Positions 18,001 to 25,849 of a stretch of 64,000 nt of DNA are shown here, one piece after another. The first letter of the stretch is position 1. Each line of letters begins with the position of its first letter. Below the pieces are notes generated by a model. It worked only from the letters and a program-made list of their open reading frames with translations, did no database searches and was not told the origin of the DNA. Position numbers and translations under genes: made by a program. Origin of the DNA: Deferribacteres bacterium (GTDB lineage: Bacteria; Zhuqueibacterota; Zhuqueibacteria; Zhuqueibacterales; Geothermadaptataceae). Location of the stretch: assembly GCA_020633675.1 (NCBI GenBank), contig JACKDE010000008.1, positions 1-64,000 on the forward strand, read 5' to 3'.

Positions 18001-19034
18001 ATCGCAGATTTGCGATCCCGCTCTATCCGCAGTGGAATTTTATTGCCAATCCTTTCAATTTTATCATACCGGTTACAAAATTGCAATTGGCCAGCCGTGG
18101 CGAGTCACCGGAGATACTGGAATTCAATGGCTCGTGGAGTGACGCTGGTTCTGTATCGGAAATCAAGCCGTTTGCAGGTTATGCGTTGTTCAGCAATACA
18201 ACACAAGTGGATACATTGTATGTCGACCCGCAAATGCCGGTTTCGACTGGAAAAACGACGGCACTGTCCTGGGAAGCTCAGTTGGACTGGTCCGTTCGAA
18301 TCATTGCCAATGGCGAAACAGCAGTGGATCGCGATAATGTGCTCGGAACGTCCGTTGCGGCGTTGAATGGCTATGATTGGCTTGACAAGCCTGAGCCGCC
18401 TTTGATCGGCAATTTTGTGCGGGTGCAATTTAACCGGCCTGATTGGCAGGCATTGACCACAGCATTTTCGACGGATATTCGTGGCCAGATCAAGAATGGC
18501 GCTGTGTGGGAATTCCAGGTGAGCTGTGCGAAACGGCAAATCGTCAACCTGAAGTTTGTCGGGCTTGCAACCTTGCCATCGACATACGAAGCCTACCTTA
18601 TCGATGAAAATGCAAGTGTGGCAAAGAAATTGCAAGAGAATGAAACCTATTCATTGGTGGCACCTGCAGGTCAGCGTGCAAAAACGCTGAAGATAGCTGT
18701 TGGCAAATCCGCCTATTTGAGCGGTTTGTCGGAGATCGCTGCGATGCTGCCTGCAAATTTTGAGCTGGCGCAGAATTATCCGAATCCATTTAATCCAGTC
18801 ACCACAATTCGTTTCGGCTTGCCGAGAGAAGCTGAAGTTTCGCTTGAGATTTACAGTGTAATGGGCGAGCGCGTGGCTGAGTTGTTGAACGCCAAAAAGC
18901 TGACTGCCGGCTATCACACCGCCGTTTGGAATGGCAAATCCAGCGATGGAATACCTGCATCCAGCGGTGTTTATTTCTATCGCTTGAAGGCTGATGCAGC
19001 TGAATTTGTGAAGAAAATGACTTTGGTTAAATAA
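15021..19034 (+). CDS. Large multidomain surface protein with T9SS-type sorting domain
   Basis: A 1337-residue secreted protein, started by ATG after AAGGAG and a signal peptide. Residues about 28-390 hold three repeats of a carbohydrate-binding-like beta domain (VTFQVNMSVKMLEGV, IKFFVDMQVMRELG, CTFQVDMRPAMLAG). Residues about 412-795 hold four cadherin/dystroglycan-like repeats, each beginning with a variant of NQPPRVINTINRQ and containing DPNGD and a late DDKGG or DGNGG. A fifth Ig-like domain follows (NQPPAIQHVP). A region of unknown fold leads into the C-terminal sorting domain, marked by NYPNPFNPVTTIRF and ending SGVYFYRLKAD...MTLVK. Predicted to be exported by T9SS and to act in adhesion or polymer binding. 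Confidence 0.85.
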   Translation: MRTGMFVSFLNLVLCGTFLLPLTGQAQNDVTFQVNMSVKMLEGVFVPENGDRLVLHGDYNGWSGTNDQLEDSEADSIYNITVNLDAVGDQQMAFKYAIFRQSGFPIYENFIANRILTMNGSPQTRPVVFFDDDQVISSPAETGKIKFFVDMQVMRELGLFQADSDIPHVLAPFNGWGYVADNAELQQNAFDADLFAINATVMASPDAPVLHRFAMATPGVTGQPRYEFPLTTGGIRREVAFAATANQNAQIVYFNDVPPQGIVPASQTVQCTFQVDMRPAMLAGEPAFQQGRDKLYVVLTDAWWAGLQGRETGVQNDWRLVDTEGDSIFEVNATVRGPSPYGLIYRYGYGPRSDSLKIIEGGDFEVHPSRVRYIQPKKANDFPASFVFPQDIWQDMPGLPVEAPPFSPLPPANKPPYVINTIPSQTIPLNNSAFNIDLVGSLNVFHDPNGDELTFSAAVYDEAILQASINGSLLTIQPLQIGTTTVQITADDKKGGTAETSFSVSVVEGNQPPRVINTINRQILTVGGSKYSLNLGLVFEDPNSDPMTYRAISSAPHVATAAIFAGVLRVTPLLVGTTTITITAEDNRGGAIGTSFLVEVVSGNQAPRVENEISSQTLTVSGSPYIRDLNASPSVFSDPNGDTMNYSTTSSNNSVASGMLSGSTLIVSAYSVGSADITVFANDGNGGSVSTQFDVVTVSNNSNHEPQIANAIDSQILIEGGAPFSRNLDQPPTVFRDQDSDPMFYTAISTNSEVADVTIFGSLLSVAPTKQGIARIEVTATDGFGGSQTMKFDVRVTVNQPPAIQHVPTSSQSAGQPIVVDASISDDTGVTSAIIHYRRGGDSNFSPVAMTNIGGSWQGTIPGGDVTSRGIEYVLEAFDQLQASSVSALSAVPVALTGEGEHQGSTQYTGKNQNAYRLFSIPFQLYNADPADVLVDDLGTYDIQNWRFFELTEEQSYAEFSEAGQFVPGKAFWLIVNEPGKLIDSGAGLSNRTDRRFAIPLYPQWNFIANPFNFIIPVTKLQLASRGESPEILEFNGSWSDAGSVSEIKPFAGYALFSNTTQVDTLYVDPQMPVSTGKTTALSWEAQLDWSVRIIANGETAVDRDNVLGTSVAALNGYDWLDKPEPPLIGNFVRVQFNRPDWQALTTAFSTDIRGQIKNGAVWEFQVSCAKRQIVNLKFVGLATLPSTYEAYLIDENASVAKKLQENETYSLVAPAGQRAKTLKIAVGKSAYLSGLSEIAAMLPANFELAQNYPNPFNPVTTIRFGLPREAEVSLEIYSVMGERVAELLNAKKLTAGYHTAVWNGKSSDGIPASSGVYFYRLKADAAEFVKKMTLVK

Positions 19035-19115
19035 ACGGATAGCAATGCAAGAGTTGAAGTGGTGATGTAAAAATTACTGCTTCGGCGCCGCAAAACTCTT
19101 TGGAGCAGAGGTTCA

Positions 19116-20333
19116 ATGAAAAAAGTAGGTTTTTTTCTCGCAATCACATTTTTTATCGCACACCCAGCAAACGCACAGCATGCACGTGCCTATAGTGAGC
19201 CGGGCATTCTCGGGCTGCGCTTTCATGGTCCGGACAAGCAAGCACCCAGCATTGTCATTACCAAGCCTGCGGCAGAAACAACCCGTAGCAAAAATGGCAC
19301 GCGTGGTTTAAGCATAGTGCCGGAAGCAACTGGTGAGATTGCCTTGCTTGGTTATATCGAAGATGACCGCCATATCGCCAGCCTGGCTATCAATGGCCAT
19401 GATATTCAGTTGTGGGGAAATGCGGCTACGAAGAAGAAGTTCGGCTTAAAACTTAAGGCGCCGGCACCCGGCAAAGTCATTCGCCTGGCATTTGTTGCGA
19501 CTGACAAGGCCGGCAACACGACTGAAGATGCTTTTGATGTCACCTCAGCCGGCTTTGAAGCCATTGCCGATACCCGGTCTGGTCGCCCGGCAACGCTTGC
19601 TGCTTCATCGCCTACCAAAGCCAATTATTGGGCGCTGGTCGTTGCTGTTGGGGAATATAACCATCCAAGCGTAACAGATCTTGATTATCCTGCCAATGAT
19701 GCAAAGGATGTCGCATTGACGTTGTACCAAAATTATACCTTCGAAAAAGACCGCATTTTGATTCTGAACGATCCGACGCGGGCTGAGCTGATTGGCGCAT
19801 TGGCAGATTTTGCACCTTCAGGAAAGCGGCCACTCACGCCGAACGACAATTTGCTGGTTTTTTACGCTGGCCATGGCCATTTTGATGAAAACTACAGCGA
19901 AGGCTATTGGTTGCCATCCGATGCAGAAAAAGACAATCGCGCCAATTGGGTTTCGAATAGCGATGTGCAGCGGGCTTTTCGAGGTATTCAGGCTCAGCAC
20001 ATTTTGCTGCTTTCTGATGCGTGCTTTTCCGGTAGTATGTTTGCAACCCGCAGTCCGTTCACCATTGCCATCGAAGAAGCGTATAAAGAACGCAGTCGCA
20101 AAGCGATCACCGCCGGCAATTTGACGCAGGTACCGGATCGCTCCATCTTTAAAGAATACCTGGTGAAGCGGTTGCAGGAAAACACCAACACGTTCCTGGA
20201 TGCCGGTACGCTGTACAGCAATCTAAAAGCGCCGGTAACCAATAATAGCCCAACTCGACAGCGTCCGCTTTATGGTGTCATTCAGCAAACAGGGGATGAA
20301 GGGGGCGAGTTTATTTTTGTGCGCCGCGAGTAA
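19116..20333 (+). CDS. Exported caspase-family (C14) peptidase
   Basis: A 405-residue protein with a signal peptide (VGFFLAITFFIAHPANAQ), a beta-rich N-terminal domain (about 30-160) and a caspase-like domain from residue 170 (YWALVVAVGEYNHPSVTDL). The catalytic dyad is visible: His253 in FYAGHGHFDE and Cys303 in LLSDACFSGS. Prokaryotic caspase homologues cleave after basic or acidic residues and act in signalling, cell death or protein processing. Here the enzyme should act outside the cytoplasm. It follows the large T9SS-type protein by 81 bases, so processing of surface proteins is one reasonable role. A strong terminator ends the unit. Confidence 0.9.
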   Translation: MKKVGFFLAITFFIAHPANAQHARAYSEPGILGLRFHGPDKQAPSIVITKPAAETTRSKNGTRGLSIVPEATGEIALLGYIEDDRHIASLAINGHDIQLWGNAATKKKFGLKLKAPAPGKVIRLAFVATDKAGNTTEDAFDVTSAGFEAIADTRSGRPATLAASSPTKANYWALVVAVGEYNHPSVTDLDYPANDAKDVALTLYQNYTFEKDRILILNDPTRAELIGALADFAPSGKRPLTPNDNLLVFYAGHGHFDENYSEGYWLPSDAEKDNRANWVSNSDVQRAFRGIQAQHILLLSDACFSGSMFATRSPFTIAIEEAYKERSRKAITAGNLTQVPDRSIFKEYLVKRLQENTNTFLDAGTLYSNLKAPVTNNSPTRQRPLYGVIQQTGDEGGEFIFVRRE

Positions 20334-20371
20334 TACGCGATTTCTTCTCCCTCCCACAGCTCCAAAAGAGC

Positions 20372-20409
20372 AAAAGCGATCATATCTTCGAGATGTGATC
20401 GCTTTTTTT
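20372..20409 (+). terminator. Rho-independent terminator after caspase gene
   Basis: AAAAGCGATCA and TGATCGCTTTTTTT form an 11-base stem, with a second short pairing (TATCTTCGAGATG) inside the loop, followed by a T run. It lies about 40 bases after the caspase stop codon. Confidence 0.88.
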
Positions 20410-20452
20410 ATTGCAATAAATAAGGAAAACGCAGACATTGCAATAATTTTGC

Positions 20453-21592
20453 ATGACTGTCTCAATGGAGCAAGTTTTGAGTTCATTTAATTTACCGGCA
20501 ATGGCAACTCGGATTGTTTTGCTGTGGGCCATACTTGGTGGCTTCAGCTCGACTCAAGCCATTGCCCACGAAAGCAACACGGGCTATATTCTGATTGGTC
20601 TGCGTGCTGATTCGCTTTACCTGACCTATAAATTCGATATCACAGATCTTGAGCGGGTCTTTTCGCTTGATCAAAATGATGATCAGGTGATCGACCGCGA
20701 TGAATTATTGACGCGCGTTCCCGAAATTTATCATTTTATTGAAACCAACAGCACAATTCGATTGAGCTATCTGCGCACATCCCTCGCCCGGCTGGATGCC
20801 AGCTTTGAGGAAGACCGGGCTGGCAATCTTTTCATTAATTTTCATTTTGCTAAAAGCGGCATGGCAGACTTATCCGCTTTGAATGTAGAGATTAATTTTT
20901 TCGAAGCGTTTGGCTCGGATTACAAAGTGCTTGGCCGTATCAACCGCCATGGCGAGCTGGAACAAATGATTTTTACCAATGCCACACCGCTGTTCAAACA
21001 GGAATTTTCCAGTCAGCATAGAGACTTGCTCCGGCAGTTCGCAGCCTTTGTGTTTTTAGGAATCGAGCACATTTTTATCGGTGCCGATCACATAATGTTT
21101 CTGTTCGGTTTGCTGGTGATCGGCGGCCGTTTCATGACGCTGGTGAAAATTGTCACCTCGTTCACCATCTCGCACAGCATAACCCTGGTGTTGGCAGCGC
21201 TGCAACTGATCGTGATCCCAGGTTGGTTTGTAGAGTCGGCGATTGCACTCAGCATTGTGTACATTGCCTGTGAGAATTTTTTTGTCCAAAAATCAGACCG
21301 CCGGTGGTTGGTGACTGGATTTTTCGGATTGGTCCATGGCTTCGGATTTGCCAATGTGCTTGGCGACTTGGGTTTGCCTACGAAGGGCCTGCTACCATCG
21401 CTATTAGCCTTCAATGTCGGTGTCGAAATCGGCCAAATCGTTATCGTGACCATCATGCTACCTGTGATTTGGGCGTTGCTGCATACGCGCTTCGAAAAAC
21501 AAGTGGTTTGGATCGGCTCGGCGGTTATTCTGGTGTTTGGTGCGACCTGGTTTCTCAACCGCGCCTTCGACCTGCCGGTCGCGCTTATTTAA
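20453..21592 (+). CDS. HupE/UreJ-like membrane protein with extracytoplasmic N-domain
   Basis: A protein of up to 379 residues. After a signal-like segment (LLWAILGGFSSTQAIAHES), residues about 45-190 are soluble and include an EF-hand-like calcium loop (LDQNDDQVIDRDELL). The C-terminal half has six transmembrane helices with the conserved HIFIGADHIMFLFGLL and LVHGFGFANVLGD histidine-rich segments of the HupE/UreJ_2 family, linked to nickel or cobalt handling and to metal transport more generally. The start is uncertain: ATG 20453, ATG 20465, TTG 20477 (six bases after GGAG) and ATG 20501 are all possible. It is flanked by a terminator upstream, so it is transcribed independently. Confidence 0.8.
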   Translation: MTVSMEQVLSSFNLPAMATRIVLLWAILGGFSSTQAIAHESNTGYILIGLRADSLYLTYKFDITDLERVFSLDQNDDQVIDRDELLTRVPEIYHFIETNSTIRLSYLRTSLARLDASFEEDRAGNLFINFHFAKSGMADLSALNVEINFFEAFGSDYKVLGRINRHGELEQMIFTNATPLFKQEFSSQHRDLLRQFAAFVFLGIEHIFIGADHIMFLFGLLVIGGRFMTLVKIVTSFTISHSITLVLAALQLIVIPGWFVESAIALSIVYIACENFFVQKSDRRWLVTGFFGLVHGFGFANVLGDLGLPTKGLLPSLLAFNVGVEIGQIVIVTIMLPVIWALLHTRFEKQVVWIGSAVILVFGATWFLNRAFDLPVALI

Positions 21593-21900
21593 ATGCAGTA
21601 TTTTGATTGACACAGCTTTGCAAAGTTTGTCAAAGGGGGATTGAAACTCATGCGAATTCGTGTCCGTTCGTGGTCTATGGCCCGGAGCTCAGCCAGTTGT
21701 GCATCAGGGCAATGCCAAATTCAATTTGTTTTCCTGCCAAAAACCGTTTGCGAATCAGCCTGAATTTTGTTAAAGTACTTTCACATTTGTGGTGGTCTTT
21801 CGTGTGTTTGAACTCGATTGGATTGAGATTTCATTCTTGTGCCGGGCGACTTTGAGCACGAACAGATCTGGATGGTGCACAATTGAGCAGGAGGGACCCT
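21593..21900. other. Intergenic region with a dyad at 21607-21633
   Basis: About 308 bases without a supported gene. TTGACA (21607-21612) and TGTCAA (21628-21633) flank the ten-base palindrome CTTTGCAAAG, giving an operator-like dyad just after the HupE-like gene. A small open frame at 21607-21855 has no ribosome binding site. A promoter for the HAD phosphatase is expected in the right half. Confidence 0.35.
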
Positions 21901-22725
21901 GTGACCGACGCGGTGTTTTTGGAAAAGCTGGAAAATATAAAATGCTTTGCTCTCGATTTGGACGGCACGCTTTATCTCGGTAACACGCTTTTCCCATACA
22001 GCAAATTTTTTCTCGAAAAGGTTCGTGAATCTCAGCGCGACTTTCTTTTTTTGCCCAACAATTCATTGCTAAGTCCTTTGGACTACCTGCAAAGATTGCA
22101 AAAATTGGGCATCGCTGTTGAAGAAGAACAGATTTACACCTCCGCAGATTCGACCCTGGAATACCTGCTCAATTTTGGGCCGGGACACCGGTTGTGCATT
22201 ATGGGCAGTGACTCGCTGATCCGTTTTTTTGAAGCGAGTGGATTTGTGAATGAACCGGATGAACCGGATGCGCTGGTATTGGGCACCGATTACGATTTTG
22301 ACTACAGCCGTTTGCAACACGCCACGCAGCTTTTGAAGCAGGGCGTGCCTTTTTATGCCACCCACATCGATCCGACTATTCCGGTTGAGCATGGCCGGTG
22401 TCTGCCGGACTGTGGCGCTATTGCCGCAGCTTTAACTGCTGCAACAGGGGTAAGTCCAACAGTACTTGGCAAACCGTCTCTGCACATGCTCGAAGGGCTG
22501 CTGCGTCGCACAGGTTTGGGACGTTCCGAGTTTGCGATCATTGGGGATCGTCTCGACTCAGATGTGCTGATGGGCAAAGAGCATGGTGTGCTCTCGATTT
22601 TGGTGCTGGCCGGAGAAACCAGCAAACAAATGTTGCGCGATTCCACAATTAAACCGGATTTTGTTGTACAATCGCTGCTCAGCCTGGTGCGCTATCTGGA
22701 TCGCAAGCAGCTGCAAGTTGTCTGA
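21901..22725 (+). CDS. HAD-superfamily IIA sugar phosphatase (NagD-like)
   Basis: A 274-residue phosphatase. Motif I (CFALDLDGTLYLGN) carries the nucleophilic and acid/base aspartates; the NNSLLSP segment, LGKPSLHMLEGLL with the motif III lysine, and IIGDRLDSDVLMG with the metal-binding aspartates follow in HAD order. The large cap between motifs I and III is of the IIA (NagD/AraL/phosphoglycolate phosphatase) type. Such enzymes hydrolyse sugar or glycolate phosphates; the substrate here is not predictable. The GTG at 21901 is chosen because AGGAGGG lies just upstream. Confidence 0.87.
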   Translation: MTDAVFLEKLENIKCFALDLDGTLYLGNTLFPYSKFFLEKVRESQRDFLFLPNNSLLSPLDYLQRLQKLGIAVEEEQIYTSADSTLEYLLNFGPGHRLCIMGSDSLIRFFEASGFVNEPDEPDALVLGTDYDFDYSRLQHATQLLKQGVPFYATHIDPTIPVEHGRCLPDCGAIAAALTAATGVSPTVLGKPSLHMLEGLLRRTGLGRSEFAIIGDRLDSDVLMGKEHGVLSILVLAGETSKQMLRDSTIKPDFVVQSLLSLVRYLDRKQLQVV

Positions 22726-22746
22726 TTCACTCCAAAATACACTGTG

Positions 22747-23871
22747 ATGATTCTTCCCCGATTTCGCCAATCCTCCATTTATAATCTGTTCATGCATTTT
22801 GCCAGATTGGGCCTTTATATGCTTTTTACGCTGTTTGTACAAACTGACCTGGCAGCGCAATCGCGAACACGTGGCCCACTCTCAACGCGTAAACATTTCC
22901 CCACCGATCTGCTTTACTTGAGCCCAGCCTTGGAGAATGCCAAAATCAACAAGGACCGAAAAGTGCACTGGCAAATCAATTATGCGCAGGCCAATTCGTT
23001 TGTCAAATCCGGCTCGGTCCTCGATATATTGCCGGAAACGGGGAACAGGCTGCTTTTTGATCGGCATTTGGCCAACCAACTGATGCAACGATTTGCCAAC
23101 GCTGACGCTTATTTTTTTGATCTCGAAGTCAAGCGTATCAGCGTACGCAGTGAAATGCGACTTTCGCCAAAATTCAATCTGGCGGTTGAGCTGCCATTTA
23201 TGCATTTGGGTGGCGGCTTTATGGATGGCGTAATCGAAGATTTTCATGCGGCTTTTGGTATCCCGGATGATGAGCGCCCGGATTTTCAAAAAAATGCGGC
23301 ACAGGCATTCCTTTTTATCGGTGGCAATTTTTTTCATAAAAATGCTGCTGACCTGGCCGGTTTCGGGCCTGGCGATGTGAGCATGCATGCGAAATATCTG
23401 CTTCGAGATGAAACACGGCGCGGCCCGGCCATCGCTGCGCGTGTTGCGGTGGAACTGCCGACCGGCAGCGGTTCCAAATTGCATGGCAATGGCAAGATCG
23501 ACTGGGGTGTGGGCTTGCTGGCTTCAAAACAGATCGCAAGAAATGCCCTTTATCTCTCTTGCGACGTGTTGTTTCCGGGCGCGTGGCGCGAACTGTCTAA
23601 TTTCGATTCGAACAGCTTTTTTGTGTTGCAGTTAGCTTATGAGCGTCTTTTAGGAAATCATGTTTCGCTGCTGCTGCAGGCAAACTCCAATAGCAATCCG
23701 TTTTTCGGCAGGACAGATTCCGGGCTGAGCGCCATGTCACATGAGCTCACTTTGGGGGCGAAATTCGATCTATCCAGGCAGGCAACCTTATCGCTTGCAT
23801 TGAGCGAAAATTACGCCTATTTTCGCAACTCGCCAGATTTGGGTTTTCAAATTGGATTAGAATTGAGGTGA
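22747..23871 (+). CDS. DUF3187 family outer-membrane protein
   Basis: A 374-residue exported protein with a signal segment (LYMLFTLFVQTDLAAQS). The body alternates short amphipathic beta strands (NLAVELPFMHLGGGFMDGV, AIAARVAVELPTGSGS, LYLSCDVLFPGAW) and ends in LGFQIGLELR, whose last residues fit an outer-membrane beta-barrel end. It matches the general pattern of DUF3187, whose function is unknown. The start is uncertain: GTG 22744, ATG 22747 and ATG 22792 all precede the signal segment and none has a good ribosome binding site. The stop overlaps the ribosome binding site of the 5'-nucleotidase gene, so the two are probably co-transcribed. Confidence 0.75.
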   Translation: MILPRFRQSSIYNLFMHFARLGLYMLFTLFVQTDLAAQSRTRGPLSTRKHFPTDLLYLSPALENAKINKDRKVHWQINYAQANSFVKSGSVLDILPETGNRLLFDRHLANQLMQRFANADAYFFDLEVKRISVRSEMRLSPKFNLAVELPFMHLGGGFMDGVIEDFHAAFGIPDDERPDFQKNAAQAFLFIGGNFFHKNAADLAGFGPGDVSMHAKYLLRDETRRGPAIAARVAVELPTGSGSKLHGNGKIDWGVGLLASKQIARNALYLSCDVLFPGAWRELSNFDSNSFFVLQLAYERLLGNHVSLLLQANSNSNPFFGRTDSGLSAMSHELTLGAKFDLSRQATLSLALSENYAYFRNSPDLGFQIGLELR

Positions 23872-23872
23872 T

Positions 23873-25849
23873 ATGAGAGTGCTACGAATGGCTGTCAACT
23901 TGTTGCTTTTTGCAAGTGCGGTCTCCTTCGCGCAGAGCAATTCGACCGGTTCAGCCACCAAAAAGTTGATCATTTTGCACACCAATGACCTGCAATCAAA
24001 ACTGCTGGGCTCAGGCCCCAATGCCGAATATAGCCCTGAAACCACAGGTGATGATCCGATAGTCGGGGGATTTGCACGCCTGGCAACGGTGATAAAGAAT
24101 TTGAAGCAACAAGCCCCAGATCAAACATTGGTGTTGGATGGCGGTGATATGCTGATGGGTTCGCTTTTTCATACCATTGCCCGTGAAGAGGGAGGCGAAT
24201 TCCAACTGATGGGCGCAATCGGCTACGATGCAGCCACACTTGGCAATCATGAATTCGACTTTCGTCCGAGCGGGCTGGCGCGCATGCTCGATGCGGTTCG
24301 CCGAAAGGGTGGAGCGATCCCCCAGCTTCTGCTCGCCAACGCGGAGTTCAGTCAGGTCAGCCCGCAGGATGATACCCTGCAACGCCAATTCGATCAAGGT
24401 TTTGTGCGTCCATATTACATTTTTTCACGCAGCGGCATGCGTATTGGCATTTTCGGATTGATGGGCAAGGACGCTGCAGAGGTGGCTCCTTTTGCACGGC
24501 CGGTAACTTTTTCTGACCCGATCGAAACAGCTCGAGCCTTGGCAAAAATGCTAAAGGAGCGTGAACAAGTCGATCTTGTGATCGCCCTTTCTCACAGTGG
24601 CGTGCGCCAGGATAAAGCTGGTGAGTGGTACGGAGAAGACATCGATTTGGCGCGCAAGGTTAAAGATGTTGACGTGGTGATCAGTGGGCATTCGCACGTG
24701 CTGACACCGCAGCCGATTATGGTTAACGGCACACCTGTTGTGCAAGCTGGCGAGCACGGCCAACATATCGGCAAGCTTGAGTTGACCGTGGGCGATAGTG
24801 GACTTCGTGTGTTGTCATATGAAGTTATCGATATCGATGATTCGATTCCCGGGGATGCTGTCGTGCAAAAGGAAATTGCGCGATTGGAAGGGGTGGTGAG
24901 CCGGAAAGTGTTGAAACCGTTTGGCTACACATTTGACCAGCCCATTGCTGAGACCAAATTTGATCTGATTCTAAAACAGCAGGAATCAGGGATCGGCAAT
25001 TTAGTCACCGATGCGATTCGCTGGGGTATCGACCGAGTGGACAGTTCGGGCGCAAAACTCGACGTAGCGGTCGAAGCGAACGGGCAAATTCGTGATGATT
25101 TTTTCAAGGGAACGGATGGTGTACAGTGGGTCTCCGATGCATTCCGCACGGTCGGATTGGGAATAGGCATCATCGATGATGTGCCGGGCTTCCCGCTTGT
25201 AAAAATGTATGTAACGGCGAGCGAAATTAAAAAAGCGCTGGAGGTGTTGGCTTCGGTGCATCCGATGAAAGGCCCGTCCTATTTCATGCAGGTCTCTGGC
25301 CTGCGTTTTCGCTACAATCCGAACCGAGTGATATTCGATCGTGTTTTTAAGATCGAAATGGAAGATAGCGCTGGGAACTACCGGCCACTCGATTTTTCCA
25401 GTAGCAATGAAAAACTGTATTCCGTCGGCTTCAATTATTATATCGCCTCTTTTATCAAGGTCATCGGCGGTTTTACCTATGGCATCTTGGATATCGTTCC
25501 TAAAAATGCGCAAGGCCAACCGTTGAACAACATGCGTGACGCCATCGTCGACGCAGATCCTGTCAAGCCGGGTGTGCAGGAATTGAAAGAATGGGTTGTG
25601 CTGCTCGACTATTTGAAGCAACTTGAGGATACTGATGGCAATGGCATTGCGGACATTCCGGAAAAATATCGACAACCACAGGAGCGGATTGTGCGGATTG
25701 CGAGTTGGAACCCGATATTGCTGCTGAAAAGCGGCAATTATCTGACCTGGACAACGGTTGCCCTCATTTTAACACTTATTCTGTTATTGGTCGTCTTGCC
25801 TGTATTTCGTCTGCGCAAAAGGCTCATGCGCAATAAAATTCCATTCTAA
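23873..25849 (+). CDS. Exported 5'-nucleotidase/metallophosphatase
   Basis: A 658-residue protein with a signal peptide, an N-terminal calcineurin-type metallophosphatase domain and a C-terminal 5'-nucleotidase substrate-binding domain. Metal ligands lie in LHTNDLQSK, LDGGDMLMGS, LGNHEFDF and VVISGHSHVL. The C-terminal domain is seen from about residue 340 (YTFDQPIAETKFDL) through ESGIGNLVTDAIRWG. A helix near the end (TVALILTLILLLVVLPVF) followed by basic residues anchors the enzyme in a membrane, which is unusual for this otherwise soluble family. Expected role: salvage of extracytoplasmic nucleotides or of nucleotide-linked substrates. GAGGTGAT precedes the ATG. Confidence 0.92.
   Translation: MRVLRMAVNLLLFASAVSFAQSNSTGSATKKLIILHTNDLQSKLLGSGPNAEYSPETTGDDPIVGGFARLATVIKNLKQQAPDQTLVLDGGDMLMGSLFHTIAREEGGEFQLMGAIGYDAATLGNHEFDFRPSGLARMLDAVRRKGGAIPQLLLANAEFSQVSPQDDTLQRQFDQGFVRPYYIFSRSGMRIGIFGLMGKDAAEVAPFARPVTFSDPIETARALAKMLKEREQVDLVIALSHSGVRQDKAGEWYGEDIDLARKVKDVDVVISGHSHVLTPQPIMVNGTPVVQAGEHGQHIGKLELTVGDSGLRVLSYEVIDIDDSIPGDAVVQKEIARLEGVVSRKVLKPFGYTFDQPIAETKFDLILKQQESGIGNLVTDAIRWGIDRVDSSGAKLDVAVEANGQIRDDFFKGTDGVQWVSDAFRTVGLGIGIIDDVPGFPLVKMYVTASEIKKALEVLASVHPMKGPSYFMQVSGLRFRYNPNRVIFDRVFKIEMEDSAGNYRPLDFSSSNEKLYSVGFNYYIASFIKVIGGFTYGILDIVPKNAQGQPLNNMRDAIVDADPVKPGVQELKEWVVLLDYLKQLEDTDGNGIADIPEKYRQPQERIVRIASWNPILLLKSGNYLTWTTVALILTLILLLVVLPVFRLRKRLMRNKIPF

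Noticed and set aside
21607..21855. 82-residue plus-strand frame before the HAD phosphatase
   Set aside because: No good start signal and low-complexity Cys/Phe-rich content; treated as non-coding.
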